A DNA stretch of 64,000 nucleotides from Nisaea sediminum (GTDB lineage: Bacteria > Pseudomonadota > Alphaproteobacteria > Thalassobaculales > Thalassobaculaceae): contig NZ_JACZCQ010000003.1 of assembly GCF_014904705.1 (NCBI RefSeq), positions 372,001-436,000 of the forward strand, in the 5' to 3' direction. Made by a program: the position numbers and the translations under genes. Below are positions 17,074 to 24,407 of the stretch, in pieces. A model generated the notes under the pieces. That model did not search any database. It was not told where the DNA came from and worked only from the letters and a program-made list of their open reading frames with translations. Position 1 is the first letter of the stretch. The number at the start of each line of letters is the position of its first letter.

Positions 17074-17092
17074 CTGGTATTTTGTATCCCAG
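17074..17092. promoter_or_regulatory. Candidate operator dyad upstream of the keto-deoxypentonate dehydratase gene
   Basis: CTGGTAT (17074-17080) and ATCCCAG (17086-17092) form an imperfect palindrome (six of seven pairs) around a five-base AT-rich centre, about 90 bases before the start of the XylX-type gene. The shape fits a GntR- or LacI-type repressor site. No cognate regulator gene is adjacent, so this is a weak inference. Confidence 0.3.
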
Positions 17093-17183
17093 AGAGGCAA
17101 TAATCCGTCGCAAGACATCACCGGAAGAATTCGCCGCGCCACGAGAAGCGCGCTAATGTCGGTGCATTGGGAGGAGTTAAGAA

Positions 17184-18347
17184 ATGAGCAATCGCATCGA
17201 AACGGATCTTCCGTCCGATCTTGAAAAGGCAACGCTGCTCGGACGCGTATCGACGCCGGAGGGCCCTGCCGTCTGCACGGTGCGCGGCGACGAAGTGATC
17301 GACATTACCCATCGCCTCCCGACAATCACACATGCGCTGAAGGCGAACTGTCCGGCAAGCATCGTACGCGGCTGCGAGGGAACGTCGCTCGGAAAGCTGT
17401 CCGATATTCTCGATGCCAGTTTCGACCCGGCGGCGACCGGACCCCGCCTTCTGTCCCCGATCGACCTGCAGGCGATCAAGGCCGCGGGCGTCACCTTCGC
17501 CAACAGCCTGATCGAGCGCGTCGTCGAAGAGATGACGAAAGGCAATCCGCTCAAGGCCGAGGAAGCGCGCCAGCAGCTCGCCCGCGATATCGGCGACGAT
17601 GTCTTCGCCATCGTGCCGGGCTCCGAGGAAGCGATGAAGCTGCGCGAGACGCTGTTGGAGAAGGATCTCTGGTCGCCCTATCTCGAGGTCGGATTCGGCG
17701 TCGACGCCGAGATTTTCACCAAAGCCCAGCCGATGTCCTCCGTCGGCCACGGCGCCCGGATCGGGCTGCACCCGCGCTCCGACTGGAACAATCCGGAACC
17801 CGAGGTCGTTCTGGTCTGCGCCCCTGATGGCCGCATCGTCGGCGCAACCCTCGGCAACGACGTGAACCTGCGCGATTTCGAGGGCCGCAGCGCGCTGCTG
17901 CTCGGCCGCGCCAAGGACAACAATGCCTCCGCCAGTCTCGGGCCGTTCATCCGCCTGCTCGACGACAATTTCACCATGACCGAGATCCGCAATGCGGACC
18001 TCTCGCTCGAAGTGACCGGGCCCGACGGATATGTCCTCAGCGGTTCCAGCACGATGCGGGTGATCAGCCGCGATCCGGAGGATCTCGCGAACCAGCTGTT
18101 CGACAGCCACCAGTATCCGGACGGCGCCGTGCTCTATACCGGTACCCTGTTCGCACCGACCGAGGACCGGGACAAGGACCGTCCGGGCGAGGGCTTCACC
18201 CACAAGTTGGGCGACCGGGTCCGGATCGCGAGTTCACGCCTCGGTGCGCTGGAGAACGTGGTCGGCCGATCGGACCAGTTGCCGGAGTGGGAGGACGGTG
18301 CGCTCGCCCTCTTCCGCTCGCTCTCCAAGCGTGGGATCTCGATCTGA
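17184..18347 (+). CDS. 2-keto-3-deoxypentonate dehydratase (XylX-like, FAH family)
   Basis: A 387-residue fumarylacetoacetate-hydrolase-fold enzyme whose organisation resembles Caulobacter XylX, the 2-keto-3-deoxy-D-xylonate dehydratase of the Weimberg pathway, which yields 2-oxoglutarate semialdehyde. Recognisable segments are ATLLGR near the start, IDLQAIKAAGVTFA, the metal-binding WNNPEPEVVLV, LGNDVNLRDFEGRSALLLG and GEGFTHKLGD. The C-terminal catalytic FAH domain spans about 165-380. GGGAGGAG lies ten bases upstream. An alpha-ketoglutarate semialdehyde dehydrogenase gene, the next step, starts 1.7 kb downstream. Substrate could be the xylose- or arabinose-derived acid. Family is firm; precise substrate is inference. 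Confidence 0.82.
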   Translation: MSNRIETDLPSDLEKATLLGRVSTPEGPAVCTVRGDEVIDITHRLPTITHALKANCPASIVRGCEGTSLGKLSDILDASFDPAATGPRLLSPIDLQAIKAAGVTFANSLIERVVEEMTKGNPLKAEEARQQLARDIGDDVFAIVPGSEEAMKLRETLLEKDLWSPYLEVGFGVDAEIFTKAQPMSSVGHGARIGLHPRSDWNNPEPEVVLVCAPDGRIVGATLGNDVNLRDFEGRSALLLGRAKDNNASASLGPFIRLLDDNFTMTEIRNADLSLEVTGPDGYVLSGSSTMRVISRDPEDLANQLFDSHQYPDGAVLYTGTLFAPTEDRDKDRPGEGFTHKLGDRVRIASSRLGALENVVGRSDQLPEWEDGALALFRSLSKRGISI

Positions 18348-18351
18348 GGCC

Positions 18352-18894
18352 TCAGCGCTCGGTGAAATCGAACCCCTCGAGAAATAATCCGGCAAGCTTT
18401 CCGTCGACGACCGCTGCCGCGACTCCGTCGGCGATCCGCGCCCAGGGGAACGCTCCGGTGCCACCATCAAGCTCGATCAGCAGCCGGTCCCGCCGGAGAT
18501 CGACGGTTGCGCGCGCCGTACCCGGGAGACTGGTGACTTCTTCGAGCCCCTCCTCCGCCGCGATGCCGAGCCATGCCTCCTTCGAGACCTCGGGCGGCTC
18601 GACGCCTCCCTCGCCCCAGTTTGCCGAGTTCTTGTTGTAGGATATGTCGACCAAGCGGCTGAAAGCCTCGTCCCCGTAACGGTCAAAGACGAGATCGAGC
18701 CCGCCCTGCATCACCCGCGCGGAGGCATGATGCAGGCCGTAGCCCTCGGAGACCTGCTGGGAGAGATTGCGCGGTCCGGTCACGCGGTCCGGGTAGCGCA
18801 ATTCAACGCCGAGGCAATAGGCGTCGGAGAAGAGCAACTGCGCCGCGCAGATCTCCGCGCGCTCGATCAGCGCAAATTGGACCCCGCCGGCCAT
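18352..18894 (-). CDS. Hypothetical protein paired with a peptidoglycan-binding-domain protein
   Basis: A 180-residue soluble protein with mixed alpha/beta composition and no signal peptide, membrane helix or motif I know. It has a Trp/Gly loop NSANWGEGGVEPPEVS and a strand-rich C-terminal part (LIELDGGTGAFPWARI). It starts three bases after the stop of the PG-binding-domain gene, so the two are one transcript and probably act together. It is convergent with the XylX-like gene, four bases away. Function unknown. Confidence 0.6.
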   Translation of the reverse strand: MAGGVQFALIERAEICAAQLLFSDAYCLGVELRYPDRVTGPRNLSQQVSEGYGLHHASARVMQGGLDLVFDRYGDEAFSRLVDISYNKNSANWGEGGVEPPEVSKEAWLGIAAEEGLEEVTSLPGTARATVDLRRDRLLIELDGGTGAFPWARIADGVAAAVVDGKLAGLFLEGFDFTER

Positions 18895-18897
18895 GGC

Positions 18898-19791
18898 TCA
18901 CCTCTCATAGTGAAAGTGAAGGATAGTATTGTCCCTCTCCCGCAGCACGATTTTCAATTCGTAACGCTGCCCCAGCCGGGACATCGGAATGCGATATTCG
19001 ATCGCACCGCGAACGCCACGCGGGTCCGGGGCGCGGCGGCCATGGCGGATGGCCATCCGCAGAACATGCACCGGAACGTGCCGGCCTGGATCACGCATCT
19101 GAGCGGCTGTCGTGTTCGTGAAGCGCAGCGGCGTCTGCCTCAGACTATGCAATGCGCGGAACAGAGCCCGTTCGATCTCCTGACCGAGGCCAAGACGCAC
19201 CGTCGTCCCGGCGGCGGCACGGCCCGTCGCAAGGGCGAGCAGTTTGCGCAGGGATAGCATCGCAAGGCCGCCTGCCGGTATCAGCAGCGACGGGTCGAAC
19301 AGCGGCGATTCCAACCCGAGTTCGTCGCGATGCACCACCTCGCCGTCGAGATCGAGAATCTCGATCAGACCGTGGCGTTCCGATCGGTAACCGACGATTG
19401 TCAGTTCATCGTCGGCAATCGGGGTCGCGTCCGCCGGAATATTCGGCGGACGGACCTCGAAAACCGCTCCGGCAGTGGCTCCGGCAGATTCGACAAGCGC
19501 GACCCGGGCTTCAAGGCCGGTATAGATTTCCCCGCCGGCCAGCATGGCGAGGGACCGACCGGTCGGCCCGCCACGCCGGACCTCCCCGGTCCGCTCCCCG
19601 GCAATCCGGCGGTCGCGCTGGTAGCTGGCGATCGCGCTTCTCGTCCTCGGGCCGAAGCGGCCGTCGATCTCCCCTGCATAATAGGGACGCGTGCCGTGGC
19701 GTGCCGCCTTCCTCAGCGCGAACTGCACCGCCGCGACATCCTCGCGGGGGCTGCTCTCCGTCGCCTCGAATCTCGTTTCGTATTCTTCCAT
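18898..19791 (-). CDS. Protein with N-terminal peptidoglycan-binding domain, otherwise unrecognised
   Basis: A 297-residue protein. An N-terminal PG_binding_1-like domain (about residues 15-65) is recognisable from VQFALRKA followed by GEIDGRFGPRTRSAIASYQ. There is no signal peptide or lipobox, unusual for a cell-wall domain. The remaining ~220 residues contain a central region with LAMLSLRKLLALATG and a C-terminal strand-rich part, unlike any family I know. I start at ATG 19791 (GGAG seven bases upstream); ATG 19806 is possible. It is first in a tight two-gene unit. Possible roles include a cytoplasmic protein released by other means or a phage-like structural protein; none is proven. Confidence 0.6.
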   Translation of the reverse strand: MEEYETRFEATESSPREDVAAVQFALRKAARHGTRPYYAGEIDGRFGPRTRSAIASYQRDRRIAGERTGEVRRGGPTGRSLAMLAGGEIYTGLEARVALVESAGATAGAVFEVRPPNIPADATPIADDELTIVGYRSERHGLIEILDLDGEVVHRDELGLESPLFDPSLLIPAGGLAMLSLRKLLALATGRAAAGTTVRLGLGQEIERALFRALHSLRQTPLRFTNTTAAQMRDPGRHVPVHVLRMAIRHGRRAPDPRGVRGAIEYRIPMSRLGQRYELKIVLRERDNTILHFHYER

Positions 19792-20026
19792 AGACCCGCT
19801 CCGCATTCAGCCCGTTCCGATCCCTCAAGCAGCAGATGGAGGCAGCGATAAGATTTTCAATCGGGAAAATAGTATTTTTCCTATTTTACCTCCAAAAGAC
19901 CCGTTCCTGCTCCGGCGGAAAGAGACTCCCCGCCGGGACGGTCTTGCGTCACGGTAATTCCCGCGTAAGCTCCCTCCCCGGATCAAGACCGGCGCGCACG
20001 GCGCCGTCAGAAGAGAGGGAACTCCC

Positions 20027-21466
20027 ATGACACTGCACCGCAACCTGATCGGCGGCGAATGGGTCGAGGGCAGCAATGCCAGCGACAACATCAACCCGTC
20101 CAACACCAACGACGTGGTCGGCCAGTTCGCGATGGCCGATGCCGCCGGCGCCGAGCAGGCGATCGACGCCGCCGTCGCCGCCTCCCACGCCTGGGCCCGC
20201 AGCCCGATCCAGCAACGCCACGACATCCTCGCCGCAGCCGCGGCCGAGATCATGGCGCGCAAGGAAGAGCTCGGCCGCTTGCTCTCCCGCGAGGAGGGCA
20301 AGACGCTCGCCGAGGGCATCGGCGAGACCATCCGCGCCGCACAGATCTTCGATTTCTTCGCCGGCGAATGCCTGCGCCTCTCCGGCGAGAAGATCGCCTC
20401 CACCCGTCCGGGTCTCGAGGTCGAGATCACCCGCGAGCCGGTCGGCGTGGTCGGCATCATCACGCCCTGGAACTTTCCGATCGCGATCCCGGCCTGGAAG
20501 ATCGCGCCGGCGCTCTGCTACGGCAATACGGTGGTCTTCAAGCCGGCCGGCCTGGTGCCGGGCTGCGCCTGGGCCCTCGTCGAGATCCTGAAGAAGGCCG
20601 GCCTGCCTGACGGCGTGCTGAACCTCGTCATGGGCAGCGGCGGCACGGTCGGCGAGGCAATCCTCTCCAGCACCAAGATCAATGCCGTCACCTTCACCGG
20701 CTCGGTCTCGACCGGCGCGCATGTCGCGGCGAAATGCTCGGCGACGATGAAGAAGTACCAGCTCGAGATGGGCGGCAAGAACCCGATGGTGGTTCTCGAC
20801 GACGCCGATCTCGCGACCGCCGTCGACGTCTCCGTCAACGGTGCCTTCTTCTCCACCGGCCAGCGCTGCACCGCCTCCTCGCGGCTGATCGTGACCGAAG
20901 GCATCCACGACAAATTCGTCGCCGCCTGCATCGAGAAGCTGCAGGGCCTCAATGTCGACGACGCGCTCAAGGCCGGCACCCATATCGGCCCGGTGGTGGA
21001 CGAGAGCCAGCTGGCGCAGGACGAGAAATACATCCAGATCGGCAAGGACGAGGGCGCCAAGCTCGCCTGGGGCGGCGAGCGCCTCAACCGCGAGACCCCG
21101 GGCTTCTACCTGCAGCCGGCCCTCTTCACCGAGACCACCAACTCCATGCGCATCAACCGCGAGGAAGTGTTCGGCCCGGTGGCGAGCGTGATCCGGGTGA
21201 AGGATTACGACGAGGCCCTGGCGGTCGCCAACGACACGGCCTTCGGCCTCTCCTCCGGGATCTGCACCTCGAGCCTCAAATATGCGAGCCACTTCAAGCG
21301 CAATTCCGAGGCCGGCATGGTCATGGTCAACCTGCCGACGGCGGGCGTCGACTATCATGTGCCGTTCGGCGGCCGGAAGGGCTCGAGCTACGGCTCGCGC
21401 GAGCAGGGCAGATATGCAGCCGAGTTCTACACAACGGTGAAAACCGCCTATACACTTCCGATCTGA
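20027..21466 (+). CDS. Aldehyde dehydrogenase, probable alpha-ketoglutarate semialdehyde dehydrogenase
   Basis: A 479-residue NAD(P)-dependent aldehyde dehydrogenase of normal length. Key residues are present: the catalytic Cys281 in STGQRCTASS, the general base Glu247 in LEMGGKNP, and the cofactor loop VTFTGSVSTG (221-230). TPWNFP at 146-151 is the usual oxyanion-region motif. The sequence most resembles the 2,5-dioxovalerate (alpha-ketoglutarate semialdehyde) dehydrogenase branch, which finishes oxidative pentose and glucarate pathways; the nearby XylX-type dehydratase supports this. GAGAGGGA precedes the start. A strong hairpin after the stop separates it from the PaiB-like gene. Other aldehyde substrates remain possible. 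Confidence 0.88.
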   Translation: MTLHRNLIGGEWVEGSNASDNINPSNTNDVVGQFAMADAAGAEQAIDAAVAASHAWARSPIQQRHDILAAAAAEIMARKEELGRLLSREEGKTLAEGIGETIRAAQIFDFFAGECLRLSGEKIASTRPGLEVEITREPVGVVGIITPWNFPIAIPAWKIAPALCYGNTVVFKPAGLVPGCAWALVEILKKAGLPDGVLNLVMGSGGTVGEAILSSTKINAVTFTGSVSTGAHVAAKCSATMKKYQLEMGGKNPMVVLDDADLATAVDVSVNGAFFSTGQRCTASSRLIVTEGIHDKFVAACIEKLQGLNVDDALKAGTHIGPVVDESQLAQDEKYIQIGKDEGAKLAWGGERLNRETPGFYLQPALFTETTNSMRINREEVFGPVASVIRVKDYDEALAVANDTAFGLSSGICTSSLKYASHFKRNSEAGMVMVNLPTAGVDYHVPFGGRKGSSYGSREQGRYAAEFYTTVKTAYTLPI

Positions 21467-21488
21467 CGCACATTCGCGTCCGATCGCG

Positions 21489-21514
21489 CGGCCGGCACAC
21501 CCCCGTGCCGGCCG
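21489..21514. terminator. Perfect 10-bp hairpin between the aldehyde dehydrogenase and PaiB-like genes
   Basis: CGGCCGGCAC (21489-21498) pairs perfectly with GTGCCGGCCG (21505-21514) around a six-base C-rich loop, 23 bases after the dehydrogenase stop. Only a short TTT follows, so termination may be partial; the next gene on the same strand begins 24 bases later. Confidence 0.55.
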
Positions 21515-21538
21515 TTCGCATTTCAGGAGAGAAGTCCC

Positions 21539-22174
21539 ATGTACGTGCCGCCGCATTTCCGCGAACAGAATCTCGACGTGCTGCATGAGACGATCCGACG
21601 AATAGCTCTCGGTACCCTCGTCACGCTCGGCCCGGACGGACTGATCGGCAGCCATGTGCCGATGCTGCTCGACCCGTCGAAGGGCGAGTACGGCACCCTC
21701 ACCGGCCATCTGGCGAAAGCGAACCTTCAGGCCAAGGGCGCGGACGGGAGCGTCGAGGCGCTGGCCATGTTCCTCGGCCCGGAGGCCTATATCACGCCGA
21801 ACTGGTATGCGACCAAGCAGGAGACCGGCAAGGTGGTACCGACCTGGAACTACATCGCCGTCCATGCCTACGGGCCGATCACCTACCACGACGACGCGGA
21901 ATGGCTGCGCGACATGGTCTCGCGCCTGACGGACCGTCACGAGGCGACCAACACGGCACCCTGGGCGGTCAATGACGCGCCGGAGCCCTTCGTCCAGTCG
22001 CAGCTGAAGGGCATCATCGGCTTCGAGATCCCGATCACCAGGATTGAGGGCAAGTGGAAACTGAGCCAGAACCGGCCAGCCGCCGACAAGGAAGGCGTGC
22101 TCGCCGGCATCGAGGCGCGCGACGGCGACGACGCGCCGATCTCTGTCGTCACACGCGAAAAACTCGGCACCTGA
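21539..22174 (+). CDS. FMN-binding negative transcriptional regulator family protein (PaiB-like)
   Basis: A 211-residue protein of the PaiB/FMN-binding split-barrel family. Recognisable parts are the N-terminal MYVPPHF, the strand LGTLVTLGPDGLIGSHVPML, ITPNWY near the middle, VPTWNY and the C-terminal KLSQNRP. Bacillus PaiB is described as a negative regulator of sporulation and protease genes, but the split barrel suggests a flavin-dependent role. AGGAGAGAAG lies just before the ATG. It follows the aldehyde dehydrogenase after a hairpin. A regulatory or flavin-enzyme function cannot be decided here. Confidence 0.88.
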   Translation: MYVPPHFREQNLDVLHETIRRIALGTLVTLGPDGLIGSHVPMLLDPSKGEYGTLTGHLAKANLQAKGADGSVEALAMFLGPEAYITPNWYATKQETGKVVPTWNYIAVHAYGPITYHDDAEWLRDMVSRLTDRHEATNTAPWAVNDAPEPFVQSQLKGIIGFEIPITRIEGKWKLSQNRPAADKEGVLAGIEARDGDDAPISVVTREKLGT

Positions 22175-22208
22175 TCCCGGTCAGAGCCGGTAACGGCGTC
22201 GAACCTGA

Positions 22209-22523
22209 TCAGGTAATTTCCAGCCGCCTGATCAGGCCTTCGGCAAACTCGAAAGTGTAATCCAGCTCGACCGGACTGCCCTTGAAGTCGCCGCTGACCC
22301 GGCAGGTGACGAGCGTACGTTCCCCTTCCTCCCGGGCCGAAAGCAGTTCCTGACGAAACCGGATGTTCGCCAGCCCCTCGCGCCAGCGCAGGATCTCGGT
22401 CCGGCCGTTATAGGTCTGGCTTTCATCGAATGCGACGCCGTCGGCGGTGAAGCAATCCGCTACCTCTTCCGGCGAGCGGGCGGCGAAATAATTGGCGGCG
22501 GGGATCGGAATGGCGCTGGCCAT
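22209..22523 (-). CDS. SnoaL-like/nuclear transport factor 2 family protein
   Basis: A 104-residue single-domain protein of the SnoaL/NTF2-like cone fold: an N-terminal helix (YFAARSPEEVADCF), the strand with DGVAFDES, the helix LRWREGLANIRF and three long C-terminal strands ending in FEFAEGLIRRLEIT. Such proteins include small isomerases, hydrolases and ligand-binding subunits. It is divergent from an HxlR regulator with only 55 bases between the starts, an arrangement in which the regulator commonly controls its neighbour. The actual reaction, if any, is unknown. Confidence 0.8.
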   Translation of the reverse strand: MASAIPIPAANYFAARSPEEVADCFTADGVAFDESQTYNGRTEILRWREGLANIRFRQELLSAREEGERTLVTCRVSGDFKGSPVELDYTFEFAEGLIRRLEIT

Positions 22524-22578
22524 GACTAGTGGCTCCGTCTCTGTTGCGATGGAGCCTATCTGTTCATAAGCTTCCGGA

Positions 22579-22965
22579 ATGACAAGAACACACGAAAAAG
22601 TAAGGTACTCACCCGAAGGTAAGCATCATGGCTACACCCGCTCCACGGCGGCGGAGGGTGTCGAGCAGGCGCTGAAGATGCTCGAAGGCAGGTGGAAGCT
22701 CGTCATCCTTTTCCATCTATTCGGCGGACGGGTGATGCGGTTCTCCGAGCTCGAAAGGGCGATTCCAGAGGTTTCGCAAAAGATGCTGATCCAGCAGCTC
22801 AGGCAGATGGAGGCGGACGGGATCGTGCGCCGCATCGTCTATCCCCAGGTACCGCCGAAAGTCGAATACGCCCTGACCGACTGGGGCCAGGAACTGTGTC
22901 CCGCCCTCGACGCTCTGCTGACCTGGGCTGCCGCCCGGCCGGAAAAGAATGCCGAGGCCTCCTGA
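22579..22965 (+). CDS. HxlR family transcriptional regulator
   Basis: A 128-residue winged helix-turn-helix regulator of the HxlR (MarR-like) family. Diagnostic segments are EGRWKLVILFHLF, MRFSELERAIPEVSQKMLIQQLRQ (recognition region) and ALTDWGQELCPALDALLTW. It has one Cys (Cys in QELCP) that could be redox-active as in some HxlR proteins. The gene is divergent from the SnoaL-like gene, so the 55-base spacer is the likely operator. A hairpin follows at 22981-23004. The ligand is unknown; many HxlR regulators sense quinones, aldehydes or reactive electrophiles. Confidence 0.88.
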   Translation: MTRTHEKVRYSPEGKHHGYTRSTAAEGVEQALKMLEGRWKLVILFHLFGGRVMRFSELERAIPEVSQKMLIQQLRQMEADGIVRRIVYPQVPPKVEYALTDWGQELCPALDALLTWAAARPEKNAEAS

Positions 22966-22980
22966 CGGCAAATGAAAGAA

Positions 22981-23004
22981 CGGCCGCCTAGGGGGAAGCG
23001 GCCG
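22981..23004. terminator. Hairpin between the HxlR gene and a convergent lipoprotein gene
   Basis: CGGCCGC (22981-22987) pairs with GCGGCCG (22998-23004) around a ten-base loop. It lies between two convergent genes and can serve both. It resembles the hairpin at 23391-23418, which follows the paralogous lipoprotein gene, suggesting that gene and hairpin were duplicated together. Confidence 0.5.
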
Positions 23005-23060
23005 CTCTCTGGGGGAACGTCGGGTTGGGGTAGGTCGACGCTCTCGGGGAAAACTCTCGG

Positions 23061-23276
23061 TCAGTTGTCGACGAGGTAGGCAGTCCCCGCGCCAACGCCG
23101 GTTCCGGCGCCGACACCGCAGGACACGCATCCGTCGGTCAGCGACGTGCTCGGGCCGAGTCCGGAGCCAATCGCGCCTCCGTTAAACACATGCCGCTCGG
23201 TCGCGCTCCCATCGACGCAGGCGGAAAGCATCAGCATGCCTGCGGCAATGACCGGGAGGATCAGAACGCGTCGCAT
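23061..23276 (-). CDS. Small glycine-zipper-like lipoprotein, copy A
   Basis: A 71-residue predicted lipoprotein. The signal peptide begins MRRVLILPVI and ends in a lipobox with LSAC, Cys20 being the lipidated residue. The mature part is Gly-rich (FNGGAIGSGLG, then GVGAGTGVGAGTAY) with a CVSCG pair in the middle. I use ATG 23276 because GAGAGGAG precedes it; a longer frame to 23357 lacks such support. It is a paralogue of the gene at 23466-23711, which has a fuller glycine zipper and the same CVSCG element. It probably sits in the outer membrane. Function unknown. Confidence 0.7.
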   Translation of the reverse strand: MRRVLILPVIAAGMLMLSACVDGSATERHVFNGGAIGSGLGPSTSLTDGCVSCGVGAGTGVGAGTAYLVDN

Positions 23277-23390
23277 GTCTCGGCTCCTCTCTTCGTTTCG
23301 GGGGGAGGCACTTGCCTCGCTTGCAAAGAAAACGCGGGAGGCCGCAAATGGTTCCACCGAGGTTCGATTATTTTCGGCCCCGAACGCACA

Positions 23391-23418
23391 AACGGCCGCC
23401 TGAGGGATGGCGGCCGTT
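23391..23418. terminator. Perfect 10-bp hairpin downstream of lipoprotein copy B
   Basis: AACGGCCGCC (23391-23400) is the exact reverse complement of 23409-23418, with an eight-base loop. It lies 47 bases after the stop of the minus-strand lipoprotein gene at 23466 and has no T run. Its stem sequence recurs in the hairpin near 22981. Confidence 0.5.
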
Positions 23419-23465
23419 CACCCGGAGAATGTCAGGAGATTGGAGAACCGGTGCTCTCCGGAACC

Positions 23466-23711
23466 TCAATCTTTCCCCTTCTCCTCATTCTTGATCTTGT
23501 CGTGGATATAACCCGCACCGGCACCCACACCGGCGCCGATCGCGGCACCGCAGGAGACACAGCCGCCGGTCATCAGCGTACCGACAGCGCCGACGCCCGC
23601 GCCAATGGCGCCGCCCGAGAGCGTGCTCTGTTCCGTAGAGTTCATGCCGGTGCAACCGGAAACCAGGAGGCCGCCCGCAAGGACCGCCGGAAGGATCATG
23701 GTGCGTCGCAT
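23466..23711 (-). CDS. Small glycine-zipper lipoprotein, copy B
   Basis: An 81-residue predicted outer-membrane lipoprotein. The signal peptide (MRRTMILPAVLAGG) ends in the lipobox VSGC with Cys20. The mature protein has an AIGAGVGAVG glycine zipper, a central GGCVSCG, a second zipper AAIGAGVGAGAGY and a charged tail (HDKIKNEEKGKD). Glycine-zipper lipoproteins of this type insert in or span the outer membrane and are often osmotically or stress induced. It is transcribed upstream of, and in the same direction as, its paralogue at 23061-23276. GAGGAGACGCG precedes the start. Confidence 0.78.
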   Translation of the reverse strand: MRRTMILPAVLAGGLLVSGCTGMNSTEQSTLSGGAIGAGVGAVGTLMTGGCVSCGAAIGAGVGAGAGYIHDKIKNEEKGKD

Positions 23712-23827
23712 TTCGCGTCTCCTCGATGCAATTCAGAAAGAGGCTTGAGCCTCGTATGCAGAGAGAACGGTTCTGACGACAGATTGTTCCAAGACGGACG
23801 GCGCTGCGCATGCACGGCGCGGACGGA

Positions 23828-24403
23828 TTATCCGACGTCCAGCTCCCGCACGGAACCCGCGACCTGTTCGATTTGGCGAGCCGTCGTGTCGGTGCCGGAA
23901 ACCCTGATCACTGGGCAAGGCAGCCGCGCCATCCACGCCTCGTGCGCGCGGCGGCTGCGGGTTTCCAGTCCGGCAGTATCATAGGAAGCCGCCCACTCGA
24001 TGAAGGCCATGTGGGCGTCATAATGCGCCCCGCCGGGTTGCAGCGCCTCGACGCCGTAGCGCTCCTCCTCCCGCGCGATGAGCCTGTCCATCCGCAGATC
24101 GAAGGGGGTGTAGACGAAGACAACGAGATCGAACCGCTCAACCAACGGCTCGCCCCAGGACACCAGCGAGCCGGTCAGGATCCAGCGCTCCGCCGCATCG
24201 ATCGCCTCTGTCAGCAGGCGGAGCCTCTCCGGCACCGTGCGTTTCTCAAGGAACCGCGGTTCGGTCGGCAGCCAGTAGAAATCGTCCGTGTCGAGATGCA
24301 GATAGCCGAAACGCTCCGCCCAGGCCCGCCCAAAGGTCGAGGTGCCGGAGCCCGAGGCGCCGAGAACGTGGATGCCCTGTGGAAGCGACGCCGGATCCGT
24401 CAC
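23828..24403 (-). CDS. P-loop NTPase, adenylate/shikimate-kinase-like
   Basis: A 191-residue nucleoside-monophosphate-kinase-fold protein. The Walker A motif GASGSGTST is near residues 15-23, followed by YLHLDTDDFYW, the acceptor-site region as in topology-modulation (FlaR-like) and shikimate kinases, and a Walker B-like strand FDLVVFVYTP. A lid-like Arg segment RMDRLIAREEERYG is present. The substrate is unknown; this subgroup is often annotated only as AAA family ATPase or adenylate kinase-like. It lies four bases after the M20 hydrolase gene and is probably co-transcribed. Confidence 0.8.
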   Translation of the reverse strand: MTDPASLPQGIHVLGASGSGTSTFGRAWAERFGYLHLDTDDFYWLPTEPRFLEKRTVPERLRLLTEAIDAAERWILTGSLVSWGEPLVERFDLVVFVYTPFDLRMDRLIAREEERYGVEALQPGGAHYDAHMAFIEWAASYDTAGLETRSRRAHEAWMARLPCPVIRVSGTDTTARQIEQVAGSVRELDVG

Positions 24404-24407
24404 GGCC

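Noticed and set aside
19949-21940. 663-codon minus-strand open frame opposite the aldehyde dehydrogenase and PaiB-like genes
   Set aside because: It is the shadow of two well-supported plus-strand genes in GC-rich DNA; its Gly/Ala/Arg/Asp-rich translation has no domain and no ribosome site.
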